A DNA stretch of 64,000 bases. Source: Streptomyces sp. WZ.A104. Its GTDB lineage: Bacteria > Actinomycetota > Actinomycetes > Streptomycetales > Streptomycetaceae. The DNA lies in NCBI RefSeq assembly GCF_002382885.1, contig NZ_NWVL01000010.1, positions 62,001-126,000 on the forward strand, read 5' to 3'. This document shows, piece after piece, positions 1-8,645 of the stretch (position 1 is the first letter of the stretch; every line of letters begins with the position of its first letter). The notes under the pieces were generated by a model. It saw only the letters and a list, made by a program, of their open reading frames with translations, did no database searches and was not told the DNA's origin. The position numbers and the translations under genes were made by a program.

Positions 1-205
1 CGCGGTGGACGACAACGAGCAGGAGATCGGGGTGCGGTGCCTCGCGGTCTCCGTGCCGAACTCCCCCACATCGGCCGCCATCTCCATCTCGGGCCCGGCG
101 GGCCGGGTGACGGAGCAGGCGACGGAACGGATCGTGCCGATCCTCCAGCAGGTCGCCGAGGAGCTGTCGGACGCGCTGGCGAGCAGCGGTACGAACGGGG
201 GCTGA
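1..205 (+). CDS. IclR-family transcriptional regulator, C-terminal fragment (possibly AllR)
   Basis: Only the last 67 or so codons are present; the gene enters from the left edge and stops at 203-205. The visible part matches the end of an IclR effector-binding domain: a DDNEQEIGVRCLAV segment, then AAISISGPAGR, then a terminal amphipathic helix. IclR proteins bind DNA as dimers or tetramers through an N-terminal winged helix (outside the window) and sense small acids with this C-terminal domain. In S. coelicolor the IclR protein AllR controls allantoin and glyoxylate genes and is encoded a few genes from malate synthase, as here (aceB starts at 5473). This is therefore the best candidate for the protein that binds the tandem TTCC-N7-GGAA sites at aceB, hyi and gcl. 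That link is inferred from synteny, not seen. Confidence 0.75.
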   Translation, partial: AVDDNEQEIGVRCLAVSVPNSPTSAAISISGPAGRVTEQATERIVPILQQVAEELSDALASSGTNGG

Positions 206-233
206 GCCCGCCCCCGCCGTACCGCCGCTCGTC

Positions 234-914
234 TCAGACCCGCGCCGGTACGGTCAGCCGCCCGTCGTCCATCGTCACCGTGCGGTCCATCCGGTCCAGG
301 TGGGCCAGGTCGTGGGTGACGAGCACCGTGGCGGTGGCGCGCTCCCGGGTCAGGGTCACCAGCAGGTCGAGCACGGCCGCGCCGCGCTCGTGGTCGAGCG
401 CGCTGGTCGGCTCGTCGACGAGGAGCACCTCCGGCTCGTTCATCAGGGCCCGGGCGATGTTGATCCGCTGGCGCTGGCCGCCCGAGAGCTGGTGCGGCCG
501 CCGGTCCGCGCGGTCGGCCAGACCGACCGCGTCCAGCAGCTCCAGAGCCCGGCGGCGCGCGGCGCGCGCGGACCCGCCCGAGAGGTGCCGCATCACCTGG
601 AGCTGCTCGGCGGCGGTCAGCGAGGGCAGCAGGCTGGGCTGCTGGAAGACGATGCCTATGTGCTCCCGGCGCAGGGCCGCCCGCCCGGCGCGGCTCAGTC
701 CGGCGGTCCGGACGCCGGCCACGGAAACCTCCCCGGAGTCCGGGGTGACCAGGGTGGCGGCGGCCGCGAGCAGGCTGGACTTCCCCGAACCGGACGGCCC
801 GACGACGGCCGTGAGGGTGCCCGGGGGCACGTCCAGCGAGACCCGGTCCAGGGCGGTGAGGCGAGCCTCGCCGTCCGGGTAGGTGAGAGTGACGTCGGTC
901 AGGGTGAGCGTCAT
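234..914 (-). CDS. ABC transporter ATP-binding protein (MacB/LolD type)
   Basis: A 226-residue cytoplasmic ATPase subunit of an exporter-like or mechanotransmission ABC system. Visible motifs are Walker A GPSGSGKSS (about residues 39-47), the signature LSGGQRQR, Walker B VLLVDEPTSALD and a switch histidine in VTHDLAH. The size and a stand-alone ATPase paired with one FtsX-like permease fit the MacB/LolD group. It overlaps the upstream permease gene by 4 bases (ATGA), so the two are translationally coupled. The divergent histidine kinase and response regulator start just beyond the permease. This is the usual layout for peptide or antibiotic sensing and detoxification modules, but the substrate cannot be read from sequence. 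Confidence 0.93.
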   Translation of the reverse strand: MTLTLTDVTLTYPDGEARLTALDRVSLDVPPGTLTAVVGPSGSGKSSLLAAAATLVTPDSGEVSVAGVRTAGLSRAGRAALRREHIGIVFQQPSLLPSLTAAEQLQVMRHLSGGSARAARRRALELLDAVGLADRADRRPHQLSGGQRQRINIARALMNEPEVLLVDEPTSALDHERGAAVLDLLVTLTRERATATVLVTHDLAHLDRMDRTVTMDDGRLTVPARV

Positions 915-1993
915 CGGGCACTCCCGAGTGCGGTGAGCGGGTCGACGGCGGTGATCCGCCGGATGGACAGGGCGGCACCGAGCGCGCCGAGGGCGATCAT
1001 GACGGCGGCGGGGACGAGGACGGTCGCCGCGTCCAGGACGAACGGCACGGCTCCCCCGCCGATCAGGGCCCCGGCTCCGACGGCGAGGGCGGTGCCCAGT
1101 CCCGTACCGAGGACGAGCATCACCACCGCCTGCCCGAGGGCGTCGCGCAGCAGGTACGGCGTCGATGCGCCGAGCGCCTTCAGTACGGCGACATCGCCAC
1201 TGCGCTGGATGGTCCAGACGGTGAAGAAGGCTCCGATGACGAGCGCGGAGATGGCGAAGAGGAAGCCGCGCATCAGTTGCAGCGAACCGTTCTCCGCCTG
1301 GTAGGAGCCGATGGCGGTGAGGGAGTCGTCGAGGGAGAGCGTGCGGGTGCCCGCCGCCTCGTCCCCGGCCGCCAGGTCGGCGCCGCCCGTGGTGGTCAGG
1401 GCGATCACGGTCGCCTGCTCGGCGGGCCCGGCACCGTCGTGGCCGATCTGCTGCCAGTCGTCGAGGCTCGTCCAGACGACGGGCGTGTGGCTGTACGAGG
1501 CGTCCGTGGCGACGGCGGCGACCTCGCGCTCGGCCCGCCCGAGCGCGATCCGGTCACCGGCCGCGACGCCCAGCTCCTCGGCCGCCTTCCCGGAGAGCAC
1601 GACCCGCCCAGGGCCGATCCCTTCCGGGCCGAGGGTGCCGTCCGGTTCAACGCCGAAGGCCGACACGGCGGCCGTCCGCTCGCCCGCCGCCGTGGCGTTC
1701 AGGGTCCGGATGCCGACCGGCTGCGCGGCCTCGACCCCGGGCCGCCCGGCCCAGGCCCGCCAGTCGTCCTCCCTGACCGTCGAGTTGGTGAAGGAAACCG
1801 GCTGATCTCCGGGCGGTGCGGCGAAGGCGAGGTGGTCGGCGTCAAGACCGGTGACGGCCGAGGTGTTCTCCCTGGCCAGACCGGCGGTGAGGCCGGACAG
1901 CAGGCCCACGAGCAGCGTGATCAGGACCACGACCGATCCCATGAGCGCGAACCGGCCCTTGGCGAACCCGAGGTCTCTCCATGCGACAAACAT
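911..1993 (-). CDS. ABC transporter permease, FtsX/MacB type
   Basis: A membrane subunit of 360 residues with the FtsX topology: one N-terminal transmembrane helix (in the AKGRFALMGSVVVL region), a large extracytoplasmic domain rich in Asp, Thr and Gly, and three C-terminal helices ending in DPLTALGSAR. The longer reading frame back to 2026 adds residues that are not family-like. MFVAWRDL at 1993 is the usual N-terminus in this family, so I chose it. It is coupled to the downstream ATPase by an ATGA overlap. The two probably form a homodimeric permease with two ATPases. It is divergent from the sensor kinase across about 110 bp, which suggests control by that two-component system. Confidence 0.9.
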   Translation of the reverse strand: MFVAWRDLGFAKGRFALMGSVVVLITLLVGLLSGLTAGLARENTSAVTGLDADHLAFAAPPGDQPVSFTNSTVREDDWRAWAGRPGVEAAQPVGIRTLNATAAGERTAAVSAFGVEPDGTLGPEGIGPGRVVLSGKAAEELGVAAGDRIALGRAEREVAAVATDASYSHTPVVWTSLDDWQQIGHDGAGPAEQATVIALTTTGGADLAAGDEAAGTRTLSLDDSLTAIGSYQAENGSLQLMRGFLFAISALVIGAFFTVWTIQRSGDVAVLKALGASTPYLLRDALGQAVVMLVLGTGLGTALAVGAGALIGGGAVPFVLDAATVLVPAAVMIALGALGAALSIRRITAVDPLTALGSAR

Positions 1994-2062
1994 GGCCCCA
2001 TCGTCGGCGGCCCGGGGCGCGGGCACATCGCACGGCGGACGGGCCCGGTATCAACCTTTCGA

Positions 2063-2094
2063 TTGACCGGCCCCCGGGCCGCCGCCGCTAGGCT
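2063..2094 (+). promoter_or_regulatory. Candidate promoter of the sensor-kinase gene, probably leaderless
   Basis: TTGACC at 2063-2068 and TAGGCT at 2089-2094 resemble -35 and -10 boxes, although the 20-bp spacer is long. The -10 box ends only 9 nt before the ATG at 2104 and there is no ribosome-binding site, so transcription would start at or next to the ATG. Leaderless mRNAs are common in Streptomyces. The -35 match is weak. Confidence 0.4.
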
Positions 2095-2103
2095 GGACGA
2101 ACC

Positions 2104-3429
2104 ATGGATTCGCGATCGCACACCCACGTCACCGCCGGTCTGCGGCTCTGTCTGCACGCGCTGCTGACGGGCTTGCTGGCACTGGCCTCGCTCCGCGCGG
2201 TCGGCGAGGACGCGCCGCACGCCGCGGCGGTCGTGGGCCTGTCGGTGCTGATGGCGAGCCTGTACGCGGCGGGAGCGCTCGCCGGATCCGTACGGCTGCG
2301 AAGCCGGGCCGAGGAGCGCGATGCGGCGGCGGAGAAGCCCGAGGCCCTGGCGGCGGCGTCGCGAAGCCAAGCCGACGGGCGCGCGGCGACATCGGCTGCG
2401 CGTGCCGCCTTCGCCGCTCCGCTCGGGGCCGGGGTCGCGGCCCTCTGGCTGGCCGGGCTCTGTGCCCTCTGGCTCGCGTTGCTCGTGCTCTCGCCGGACG
2501 CCCTGTGGGTGGCCTTTCCGCTCTACTTCCTCCAGCTTCATCTGCTGCCGACCCGCTGGGCGCTGCCCGCCGTGGTCGTCACCGCTGCGGCCGCGATCAC
2601 CGGTTTCGTCGTACACCGGCAGGAGATCGCGCCCGGCGCGTTCATCGGCCCGCTGCTCGGCGCGGCCGTCGCCGTCGCCACGGTCCTCGGGTACGACGCA
2701 CTGTTCCGGGAGAGCGAGCGGCGGCGCGAGCTGATCGTGGAACTGGTCGCCACCCGGGCGGACCTGGCCGAGGCGGAACGGACGGCGGGCACGCTCGCCG
2801 AGCGCGAACGTCTCGCGCGGGAGATCCACGACACCCTCGCCCAGGGCCTGTCCAGCATCCAGTTGCTGCTGCGGGCCGCCGAGCGCTCGCTGCCCGATGC
2901 GGACCCGGCCGCCGTGCATGTCCGCGCCGCCCGCGAGGCCGCGCAGGCGAACCTCGCCGAGGCCCGTTCCTTCGTACGCGCCCTGACTCCGCCGGATCTG
3001 GAGCACGGTTCGCTGGCCGCCGCGCTGGAGCGGCTCTGCGCCAGGACGACAGGGCCGGAGCTGACCGTACGGTTCGCGGTCAGCGGCAGCCCGGCGGAGC
3101 TGCCGACGCCGTACGAGGTGGCGCTGCTGCGGACCGCGCAGTCGGCGCTGGCCAATACGGTGCGCCATGCGCGGGCCGGACGGGCGGAGATCACCCTGAG
3201 CTTCATGGACACCTCGGTGGCGTTGGACGTCGTGGACGACGGGCAGGGGTTCGACCCGTCCGGGGCGCCGGTCCAGGAGCGCGGCGACGGCGGCTTCGGG
3301 CTGCCCGCGATGCGCGCTCGGGCCGGTTCGCTGGGCGGGGTGCTGAGTGTGGAGTCGGCGCCGGGCCAGGGCACGGCGGTGGCGGTCACGCTGCCGCTGC
3401 CCGTGGCGGACCGGGAGCGGGCGGCATGA
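2104..3429 (+). CDS. Two-component sensor histidine kinase, NarL/DesK type
   Basis: A 441-residue membrane kinase. About six hydrophobic segments (roughly 14-32, 40-60, 108-128, 135-150, 155-172, 180-198) precede a HisKA_3 dimerisation domain whose phospho-accepting His is residue 242 in EIHDTLAQGL. A HATPase domain follows, with the N-box in NTVRHARAG, a DDGQGF G1 motif and GGFGLPAMRARA. The DAGs are compact and there is no large sensor loop, so it may sense a membrane or small ligand signal. The stop codon overlaps the start of the response-regulator gene (ATGA), so the two are one operon. It is divergent from the ABC exporter at 234-1993, a likely target. Confidence 0.93.
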   Translation: MDSRSHTHVTAGLRLCLHALLTGLLALASLRAVGEDAPHAAAVVGLSVLMASLYAAGALAGSVRLRSRAEERDAAAEKPEALAAASRSQADGRAATSAARAAFAAPLGAGVAALWLAGLCALWLALLVLSPDALWVAFPLYFLQLHLLPTRWALPAVVVTAAAAITGFVVHRQEIAPGAFIGPLLGAAVAVATVLGYDALFRESERRRELIVELVATRADLAEAERTAGTLAERERLAREIHDTLAQGLSSIQLLLRAAERSLPDADPAAVHVRAAREAAQANLAEARSFVRALTPPDLEHGSLAAALERLCARTTGPELTVRFAVSGSPAELPTPYEVALLRTAQSALANTVRHARAGRAEITLSFMDTSVALDVVDDGQGFDPSGAPVQERGDGGFGLPAMRARAGSLGGVLSVESAPGQGTAVAVTLPLPVADRERAA

Positions 3430-4067
3430 GCGGGGACGAGATCAGGCTGTTGCTCGCGGACGACCACCCGGTCGTCCGGGCGGGGCTGCGCGCGGTGCTG
3501 GACACCGAGCCTGACTTCCGGGTCGTCGACGAGGCCGCGACCGCCGAGCAGGCGGTCGCCCTGGCGGCGGCGGGCGGCATCGACGTCGTCCTGATGGACC
3601 TCCAGTTCGGCCCGGGTCCGGGGATGCACGGCTCCGAGGCCACGGCGGCGATCACCGCCGTACCGGAGAACCCCCGTGTCCTGGTCCTCACCACCTACGA
3701 CTCCGACGCGGACATCCTGGCGGCCGTCGAGGCGGGGGCGAGCGGCTATCTGCTCAAGGACGCGCCGCCGCAGGAGCTGGCGGCGGCGGTGCGTACGGCG
3801 GCGGCGGGCCGGTCCGCGCTGGCGCCCTCGGTGGCCCACCGGCTGATGGACCGGATGCGCACCCCGGCCGAGGCGCTGACCCGGCGGGAGCTTGAGGTGC
3901 TCCAGCTGGTCGGGGAGGGGCTGTCGAACCTCCAGATCAGCAAGAGGCTGTTCCTGAGCCAGGCGACGGTCAAGTCCCACCTGGTGCACATCTACGCGAA
4001 GCTGGGCGTCGACTCGCGTACGTCCGCGGTGGCGGCGGCCACAGCCCGCAGACTCATCCGCCGCTGA
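3426..4067 (+). CDS. Response regulator, NarL/LuxR family
   Basis: A 213-residue DNA-binding response regulator. The receiver domain has the acidic pair at D12-D13 (LLADDHP), the phosphorylatable Asp at residue 58 (VVLMDLQFG) and the conserved Lys in YLLKDAPP. A linker leads to a C-terminal LuxR helix-turn-helix (LTRRELEVLQLVGEGLSN, then SQATVKSHLVHIYAKL). The ATG overlaps the kinase stop by 4 bases, which fixes this start against the longer open frame. It probably regulates the divergent ABC genes. Partner assignment follows from gene fusion-like coupling and is firm; the regulon is inferred. Confidence 0.94.
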   Translation: MSGDEIRLLLADDHPVVRAGLRAVLDTEPDFRVVDEAATAEQAVALAAAGGIDVVLMDLQFGPGPGMHGSEATAAITAVPENPRVLVLTTYDSDADILAAVEAGASGYLLKDAPPQELAAAVRTAAAGRSALAPSVAHRLMDRMRTPAEALTRRELEVLQLVGEGLSNLQISKRLFLSQATVKSHLVHIYAKLGVDSRTSAVAAATARRLIRR

Positions 4068-4085
4068 CCCGCAGCGCCCCGCCGG

Positions 4086-4400
4086 TCACCCGCGCGGCGG
4101 CTCCCCGAAGAGGTCCACCGCGTTGCGCACCTCGCGCAGGGCCGCGGCCAGGGCGCTGACCGAGCCGATCGCCCCCGCGATCAGTAACAGGGAGCGGCGC
4201 ATCCGGGGGATCTCCGGGACACCGCCGACGGCCATGGCGTCCAGCGCGGCCAGCTCGTCCTCGGCGATCGGCCGGTCGGGGAACTCGGCCCGCAGCCCGG
4301 CCAGTTCGCGGCGGAGGCGGGAGACGGCCATGCGCAGCTCGGCCACCCTCGGGTCCTCGGCGCTGCCGGTCACCTGCTTCTGCCCGACGCTTCGCAACAC
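4086..4400 (-). CDS. DUF5955-like small protein, possible membrane anchor
   Basis: A protein of about 104 residues, found next to malate synthase and MocA in related genomes as far as I recall. It has an N-terminal heptad-like helix (VAELRMAVSRLRRELAGLR), an acidic stretch (IAEDELAALDAMAVGG) and a hydrophobic segment (SLLLIAGAIGSVSALAAAL) long enough to touch or cross the membrane. The GTG at 4400 is preceded by a GAGGGGGAG ribosome-binding site, which argues against the longer frame from 4544. It runs convergent to the response-regulator gene, 18 bp from its stop. I do not recognise a function. Confidence 0.7.
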   Translation of the reverse strand: MLRSVGQKQVTGSAEDPRVAELRMAVSRLRRELAGLRAEFPDRPIAEDELAALDAMAVGGVPEIPRMRRSLLLIAGAIGSVSALAAALREVRNAVDLFGEPPRG

Positions 4401-4585
4401 AGCACTCCCCCTCGCACATCCTCGTGCCGGTGTGTCCCCTCGGGCCTGTGGCCAAGTCCCCGGGTTCGCCCGCAAGTTAACGCCATAACAGGCAGTGTGC
4501 GCCAGCCCACGGAAAGAAGTCGGGGTGACCCCTGAGGGTGACATGCGTGTCGCGTGTGCGAAGGACTCAGTGGTATCCAGACCCC

Positions 4586-5215
4586 ATGGTTACGGACATG
4601 ACTGGAGACGCGGCTTCCGGGGCGAAGAATCCCAAGGTCGCCGGGGTGCTGCTGGCGGCCGGCGGCGGCCGGCGGCTCGGCGGCCGCCCCAAGGCGCTGC
4701 TGGAGCACCGGGGGCACCCCCTGGTCGAGCACGCCGTGCGCTCCCTGCGCAACGGCGGCTGCGGCCCGCTGCACGTGGTGCTGGGCGCGGCGGCCGACGA
4801 GGTGCGGGCCCGCGCCGATCTCACGGGGTGCGCGGTGACGGTGAACCCGGGCTGGGAGGAGGGCATGGGCTCCTCGCTGCGGCTGGGCCTGGCGGCCCTG
4901 ACCGGGACGCACGCGGACGCGGCGCTCGTCCTGCTGGTCGACCAGCCGGGCATCGGGGCGGAGGCGGTTGCCCGGGTGCGTTCGGCGTACCGCTCCCGGG
5001 CGAGCCTGGTGGCCGCCGCGTACGACGGGGAGCGGGGCCATCCGGTGCTGTTCGGGGCGGACCGGTGGGCGGACATCGCGGCGGGGGCGCGGGGCGACCA
5101 GGGGGCGCGGGCGTATCTGCGCGAGCATCGCGATGCGATCACGCTCGTGGAGTGTTCCGATGTGGCCGAGGCGTACGACATCGACACCTCGCAGGACCTG
5201 AAGCACCTGGAGTGA
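4586..5215 (+). CDS. MocA-like nucleotidyltransferase (molybdenum cofactor cytidylyltransferase family)
   Basis: About 209 residues with the MobA-like NTP-transferase signature VLLAAGGGRRLGGRPKALL at the N-terminus and the metal-binding LLVDQPG at mid-length. MocA enzymes transfer CMP to molybdopterin to make the MCD cofactor of the xanthine-oxidase enzyme family. Such an enzyme is encoded in this window at 55929-59835, so a maturation role is plausible. MobA-like proteins of this size also include other sugar or lactate-phosphate nucleotidyltransferases, so the substrate is not certain. I chose ATG 4586 (MVTDMTG); ATG 4598 is an alternative. It lies directly before the aceB promoter region, on the same strand. 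Confidence 0.8.
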   Translation: MVTDMTGDAASGAKNPKVAGVLLAAGGGRRLGGRPKALLEHRGHPLVEHAVRSLRNGGCGPLHVVLGAAADEVRARADLTGCAVTVNPGWEEGMGSSLRLGLAALTGTHADAALVLLVDQPGIGAEAVARVRSAYRSRASLVAAAYDGERGHPVLFGADRWADIAAGARGDQGARAYLREHRDAITLVECSDVAEAYDIDTSQDLKHLE

Positions 5216-5303
5216 CGATACGGGGCGGCGGAGACGGTGCGTGGCCGCACTGGCACGCTGCGCCGCCGATGGGAGGTTTCTGTCGACCCGGAGAATCTCG
5301 ACA

Positions 5304-5356
5304 TCAACAAACCATTGAACTTCCACTATGAGGAAACTACTATCCACTGGTCAGAA
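5304..5356 (+). promoter_or_regulatory. aceB promoter with two operator types
   Basis: TTGAAC (5315-5320) and TACTAT (5338-5343) form a promoter with a 17-bp spacer. A TCAAC-N5-ATTGA palindrome (5304-5318) covers the -35 box and matches the sites before the catalase and uraD genes. TTCCACTATGAGGAA (5321-5335) fills most of the spacer, and a degenerate second copy, ATCCACTGGTCAGAA (5342-5356), begins exactly 21 bp later on the -10 box. The paired-site geometry is the same as at hyi and gcl. Positions imply repression by blocking RNA polymerase; the binding proteins are inferred. Confidence 0.72.
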
Positions 5357-5472
5357 GCCCTCTGAACCTCAGACGGCACCCACGGCCGTATCTCGGAGCC
5401 ATGGCACGCCGTGCCGTCTCAGGCGACCCGGCGGCCATGAGACGCCGCCGCCCGCTGAAGGAGTGACAGCTC

Positions 5473-7092
5473 ATGTCCGCACCAGCGCCGTCCACGCTGG
5501 CCATCGTCGATGCCGAGCCCCTGCCCCGGCAGGAAGAGGTCCTGACCGACGCGGCCCTCGCGTTCGTGGCCGAGCTGCACCGGCAGTTCACCCCGCGCCG
5601 CAATGAGCTGCTCGCCCGGCGCGGTGAGCGCCGCGCCGAGATCGCCCGCACCTCCACGCTGGACTTCCTGCCCGAGACGGCGGCGATCCGCGCGGACGAC
5701 TCCTGGAAGGTCGCCCCGGCTCCGGCCGCTCTGAGCGACCGCCGGGTGGAGATCACCGGTCCGACCGACCGCAAGATGACCATCAACGCGCTGAACTCCG
5801 GTGCGAAGGTCTGGCTCGCCGACTTCGAGGACGCGTCCGCCCCCACGTGGGAGAACGTCGTCCTCGGCCAGCTGAACCTCACCGACGCCTACGAGCGCCG
5901 CATCGACTTCACCGATCCGGGGTCCGGCAAGTCGTACGCCCTCAAGTCCGCCGACGAACTGGCCACGGTCGTCATGCGCCCGCGCGGCTGGCACCTGGAG
6001 GAGCGCCACCTCCAGCTGGACGGCGTCTCCGTGCCCGGGGCGCTGGTCGACTTCGGCCTCTACTTCTTCCACAACGCCAAGCGCCTGATCGACCTCGGCA
6101 AGGGCCCGTACTTCTACCTGCCGAAGACGGAGTCGCACCTGGAGGCCCGCCTCTGGAACGACATCTTCGTCTTCGCCCAGGACTACGTCGGCATCCCGCA
6201 GGGCACGGTCCGCGCGACGGTCCTGATCGAGACGATCACCGCCGCGTACGAGATGGAGGAGATCCTCTACGAGCTGCGCGACCACGCCGCCGGACTGAAC
6301 GCGGGACGCTGGGACTACCTCTTCTCCATCGTCAAGAACTTCCGTGACGGCGGAGCCAAGTTCGTCCTGCCGGACCGCAACGCGGTGACGATGACCGCCC
6401 CCTTCATGCGGGCGTACACCGAACTCCTGGTCCGCACCTGCCACAAGCGCGGCGCGCACGCCATCGGCGGCATGGCGGCCTTCATCCCCTCCCGCCGCGA
6501 CGCCGAGGTCAACAAGGTCGCCTTCGAGAAGGTCAAGGCCGACAAGGACCGGGAGGCGCACGACGGCTTCGACGGCTCCTGGGTCGCCCACCCCGACCTG
6601 GTCCCGATCGCCCTGGCCTCCTTCGACGCGGTCCTCGGCGAGAAGCCGAACCAGAAGGACCGGCTGCGCGAGGACGTCTCGGTGGCGGCGGGCGACCTGA
6701 TCGCCATCGACACCCTCGACGCCAAGCCCACGTACGAGGGCCTGCGCAACGCCGTCGCGGTCGGCATCCGCTACATCGAGGCCTGGCTGCGAGGGCTGGG
6801 CGCGGTCGCCATCTTCAACCTGATGGAGGACGCGGCCACCGCCGAGATCTCGCGCTCGCAGATCTGGCAGTGGATCAACGCGGACGTGGTCTTCGAAAAC
6901 GGCGAGCACGCCACCGCCGACCTGGCCCGCAAGGTCGCCGCCGAGGAACTGGCCGCGATCCGCGCGGAGATCGGCGAGGAGGCCTTCACCGCCGGGAAGT
7001 GGCAGCAGGCCCACGACCTCCTGCTCCAGGTCTCCCTGGACCAGGACTACGCGGACTTCCTGACCCTGCCCGCGTACGAGCAACTGCGCTGA
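5473..7092 (+). CDS. aceB: Malate synthase A
   Basis: Condenses glyoxylate with acetyl-CoA to malate, so glyoxylate from purine or allantoin breakdown enters central metabolism. The 539-residue length matches the A isoform (about 530-540; the G isoform is over 700). Family landmarks are the [20 protein letters not shown] region, [17 protein letters not shown], which carries the active-site Arg and metal-binding Glu, and [18 protein letters not shown], which holds the catalytic Asp. The ATG at 5473 is preceded by GAAGGAGTGACAGCTC. A strong shared terminator lies 36 bp after the stop. The promoter has two kinds of palindromic operator also found at the other glyoxylate and urate genes, so it should be induced with purine catabolism. 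Confidence 0.97.
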   Translation: MSAPAPSTLAIVDAEPLPRQEEVLTDAALAFVAELHRQFTPRRNELLARRGERRAEIARTSTLDFLPETAAIRADDSWKVAPAPAALSDRRVEITGPTDRKMTINALNSGAKVWLADFEDASAPTWENVVLGQLNLTDAYERRIDFTDPGSGKSYALKSADELATVVMRPRGWHLEERHLQLDGVSVPGALVDFGLYFFHNAKRLIDLGKGPYFYLPKTESHLEARLWNDIFVFAQDYVGIPQGTVRATVLIETITAAYEMEEILYELRDHAAGLNAGRWDYLFSIVKNFRDGGAKFVLPDRNAVTMTAPFMRAYTELLVRTCHKRGAHAIGGMAAFIPSRRDAEVNKVAFEKVKADKDREAHDGFDGSWVAHPDLVPIALASFDAVLGEKPNQKDRLREDVSVAAGDLIAIDTLDAKPTYEGLRNAVAVGIRYIEAWLRGLGAVAIFNLMEDAATAEISRSQIWQWINADVVFENGEHATADLARKVAAEELAAIRAEIGEEAFTAGKWQQAHDLLLQVSLDQDYADFLTLPAYEQLR

Positions 7093-7127
7093 CCTCTGCG
7101 CACGCGGGCCCGTACGGACCCGCGACG

Positions 7128-7165
7128 GAACCGCCCCCGGCACCGCACAGCGCCGGGGGCGGTTC
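7128..7165. terminator. Bidirectional hairpin terminator between aceB and the lipoprotein gene
   Basis: A perfect 14-bp inverted repeat (GAACCGCCCCCGGC at 7128-7141, complement at 7152-7165) with a 10-nt loop. It sits between two convergent genes. No long U tract is seen on either side, which is usual for Streptomyces terminators. Confidence 0.85.
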
Positions 7166-7180
7166 GCGTACCCGGCGCGC

Positions 7181-8593
7181 TCAGCCGCGGGCGCGGTGCA
7201 GGGTCATCTCCCACAGATCGTCCGCCGAACTGAAGCCGGACCCCGAGCCGGTCTTCCGGACCGCCGTGAGCCCCGCGTACTCGTTCACGGCCACGGGCGC
7301 GATGCCCGGCTCCAGTTCGATGTCCTGCCCGCTGCGCGCGTCGAGGACCACCGGGCCCGAAGCGGTGCTCGCGTAGACCCGGCCGTGCCGGACCGCGGTG
7401 ACCTCGGGGACGATACGGCCCGCCGCCCTGTCGGGCAGCTCCCACAGCACCTTGCCGCCGGCGACGTCGACGGCGAAGACCTCGGCCGCGCGCCGGGCCG
7501 CTCCGGGGTGCCGCCCGCACACGACGACGGACTTCCCGTCGTAACGGCACTCCACGGGACGTTCCTTGTCGGCCAGGGGCTTCTCCTTGCCCGTCTTCGC
7601 GTCCACCAGGACCAGTTGGCTGCGGGACGAGAAGATGCCGCTGCTCGTCACCTTCGTGGTGATGATCCCCTCGGGGCCCGCCGACGTCGTCCACTGCGCC
7701 TGGAACGCGGGGTTCACGCCCGCGGTGCGCTTGTGGGAACGGTCCTGCCACGCCGTGTCGCCGTCCTTCATGCTCACGGCTGTCAGCACCTGGTACCGCG
7801 CGCCGTTGTCGATCGATGCGCCGACCGCGTTTCCCCCGGCCACGGTGTACGCCTCGAAGCCCCACTCCTCCCAGAGGGACCTGGGCCGGTCCGGGTCACT
7901 GAGGTCGACGCCGAAGGTGGTCCGGTTCGTGTTGGGCGAGGGCCGCTGGTCGTGCACGCGCGCCGCGACCGCCACCGTCCCGTCCTGCGCCCCGACCACC
8001 CGCGTCGCCGTGGCGCGGTTCCGGAAACCGTCGCCCAGCGGGATCTCCAGGCTGCTGCGCAGCTTGCCGGTGCCGGAGTCGATGACCAGCAGCTCGACGA
8101 AGTGCCGGGAGGCCGTGGTGCCCCGGCCGGCCTTGGACACGTGGTACGGAACGAGGACGAGCGGATCGCCGTCCGCCCGCTCCAGCACGAAGGGGGCCAG
8201 GTCGTCCCGCCGGTCCGTCTTGCGGAAGTAGTCCTTCGGGAACACCCGCTGGACGGTGTTGCGCGGGGTCAGCTCCGGCCCCGCCTGCTGCCCCGTGGCC
8301 ACATCCCGGACCTGCACGCCTGTGATGTCCTTGGTGAAGAGATAGCGCCCGGCCAGCGTCGAACTCAGCAGGGGTCCGGTCTGGCCGAACGATTCGCCCG
8401 TGGGATCGGCGGCGAACTTCACGGGGGCTTCGTACGCCGTGAGTTCCGGCTTCTCGGCGGGCTTCGAGGCGGCGCTCCGGCCGCCCTTGCCGTCCTTCGG
8501 GGCACCGGTGTCCGCCTCCCCGGAACTGCATCCCGCCACCGCCAGGACTCCCACAACCAGCAGACCGGACAAGCCACTTCGCGTGCTTCGCAT
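7181..8593 (-). CDS. Lipoprotein with PQQ-like beta-propeller repeats
   Basis: About 470 residues. The N-terminus is a lipoprotein signal (MRSTRSGLSGLLVVGVLAVA then lipobox AGC), followed by a low-complexity linker (GSSGEADTGAPKDGKGG-type residues) and repeated blades with motifs such as VLWELPD, VFAVDVAGG and YASTASGPVVLDARSG. These resemble PQQ-like propeller repeats, often used for ligand or protein binding outside the cell; no quinoprotein catalytic residues are obvious. I chose ATG 8593 because GAGGGG lies 7 nt upstream, whereas the GTG at 8608 has none. Function unknown; the ligand cannot be inferred from neighbours. Confidence 0.82.
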   Translation of the reverse strand: MRSTRSGLSGLLVVGVLAVAGCSSGEADTGAPKDGKGGRSAASKPAEKPELTAYEAPVKFAADPTGESFGQTGPLLSSTLAGRYLFTKDITGVQVRDVATGQQAGPELTPRNTVQRVFPKDYFRKTDRRDDLAPFVLERADGDPLVLVPYHVSKAGRGTTASRHFVELLVIDSGTGKLRSSLEIPLGDGFRNRATATRVVGAQDGTVAVAARVHDQRPSPNTNRTTFGVDLSDPDRPRSLWEEWGFEAYTVAGGNAVGASIDNGARYQVLTAVSMKDGDTAWQDRSHKRTAGVNPAFQAQWTTSAGPEGIITTKVTSSGIFSSRSQLVLVDAKTGKEKPLADKERPVECRYDGKSVVVCGRHPGAARRAAEVFAVDVAGGKVLWELPDRAAGRIVPEVTAVRHGRVYASTASGPVVLDARSGQDIELEPGIAPVAVNEYAGLTAVRKTGSGSGFSSADDLWEMTLHRARG

Positions 8594-8645
8594 CTCCCCG
8601 CCCCTCACGTACCACGACTGGTGATCCAGAGTAGGCGAGACCCCC

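Noticed and set aside
5419..7143. Long open frame antisense to aceB (and similar long antisense frames over hyi, gcl, catalase and xanthine dehydrogenase)
   Set aside because: In DNA of this GC content the reverse frame of real genes stays open. The predicted products are Arg/Gly/Val-rich, without domains or ribosome sites, and the opposite strand encodes clear enzymes.
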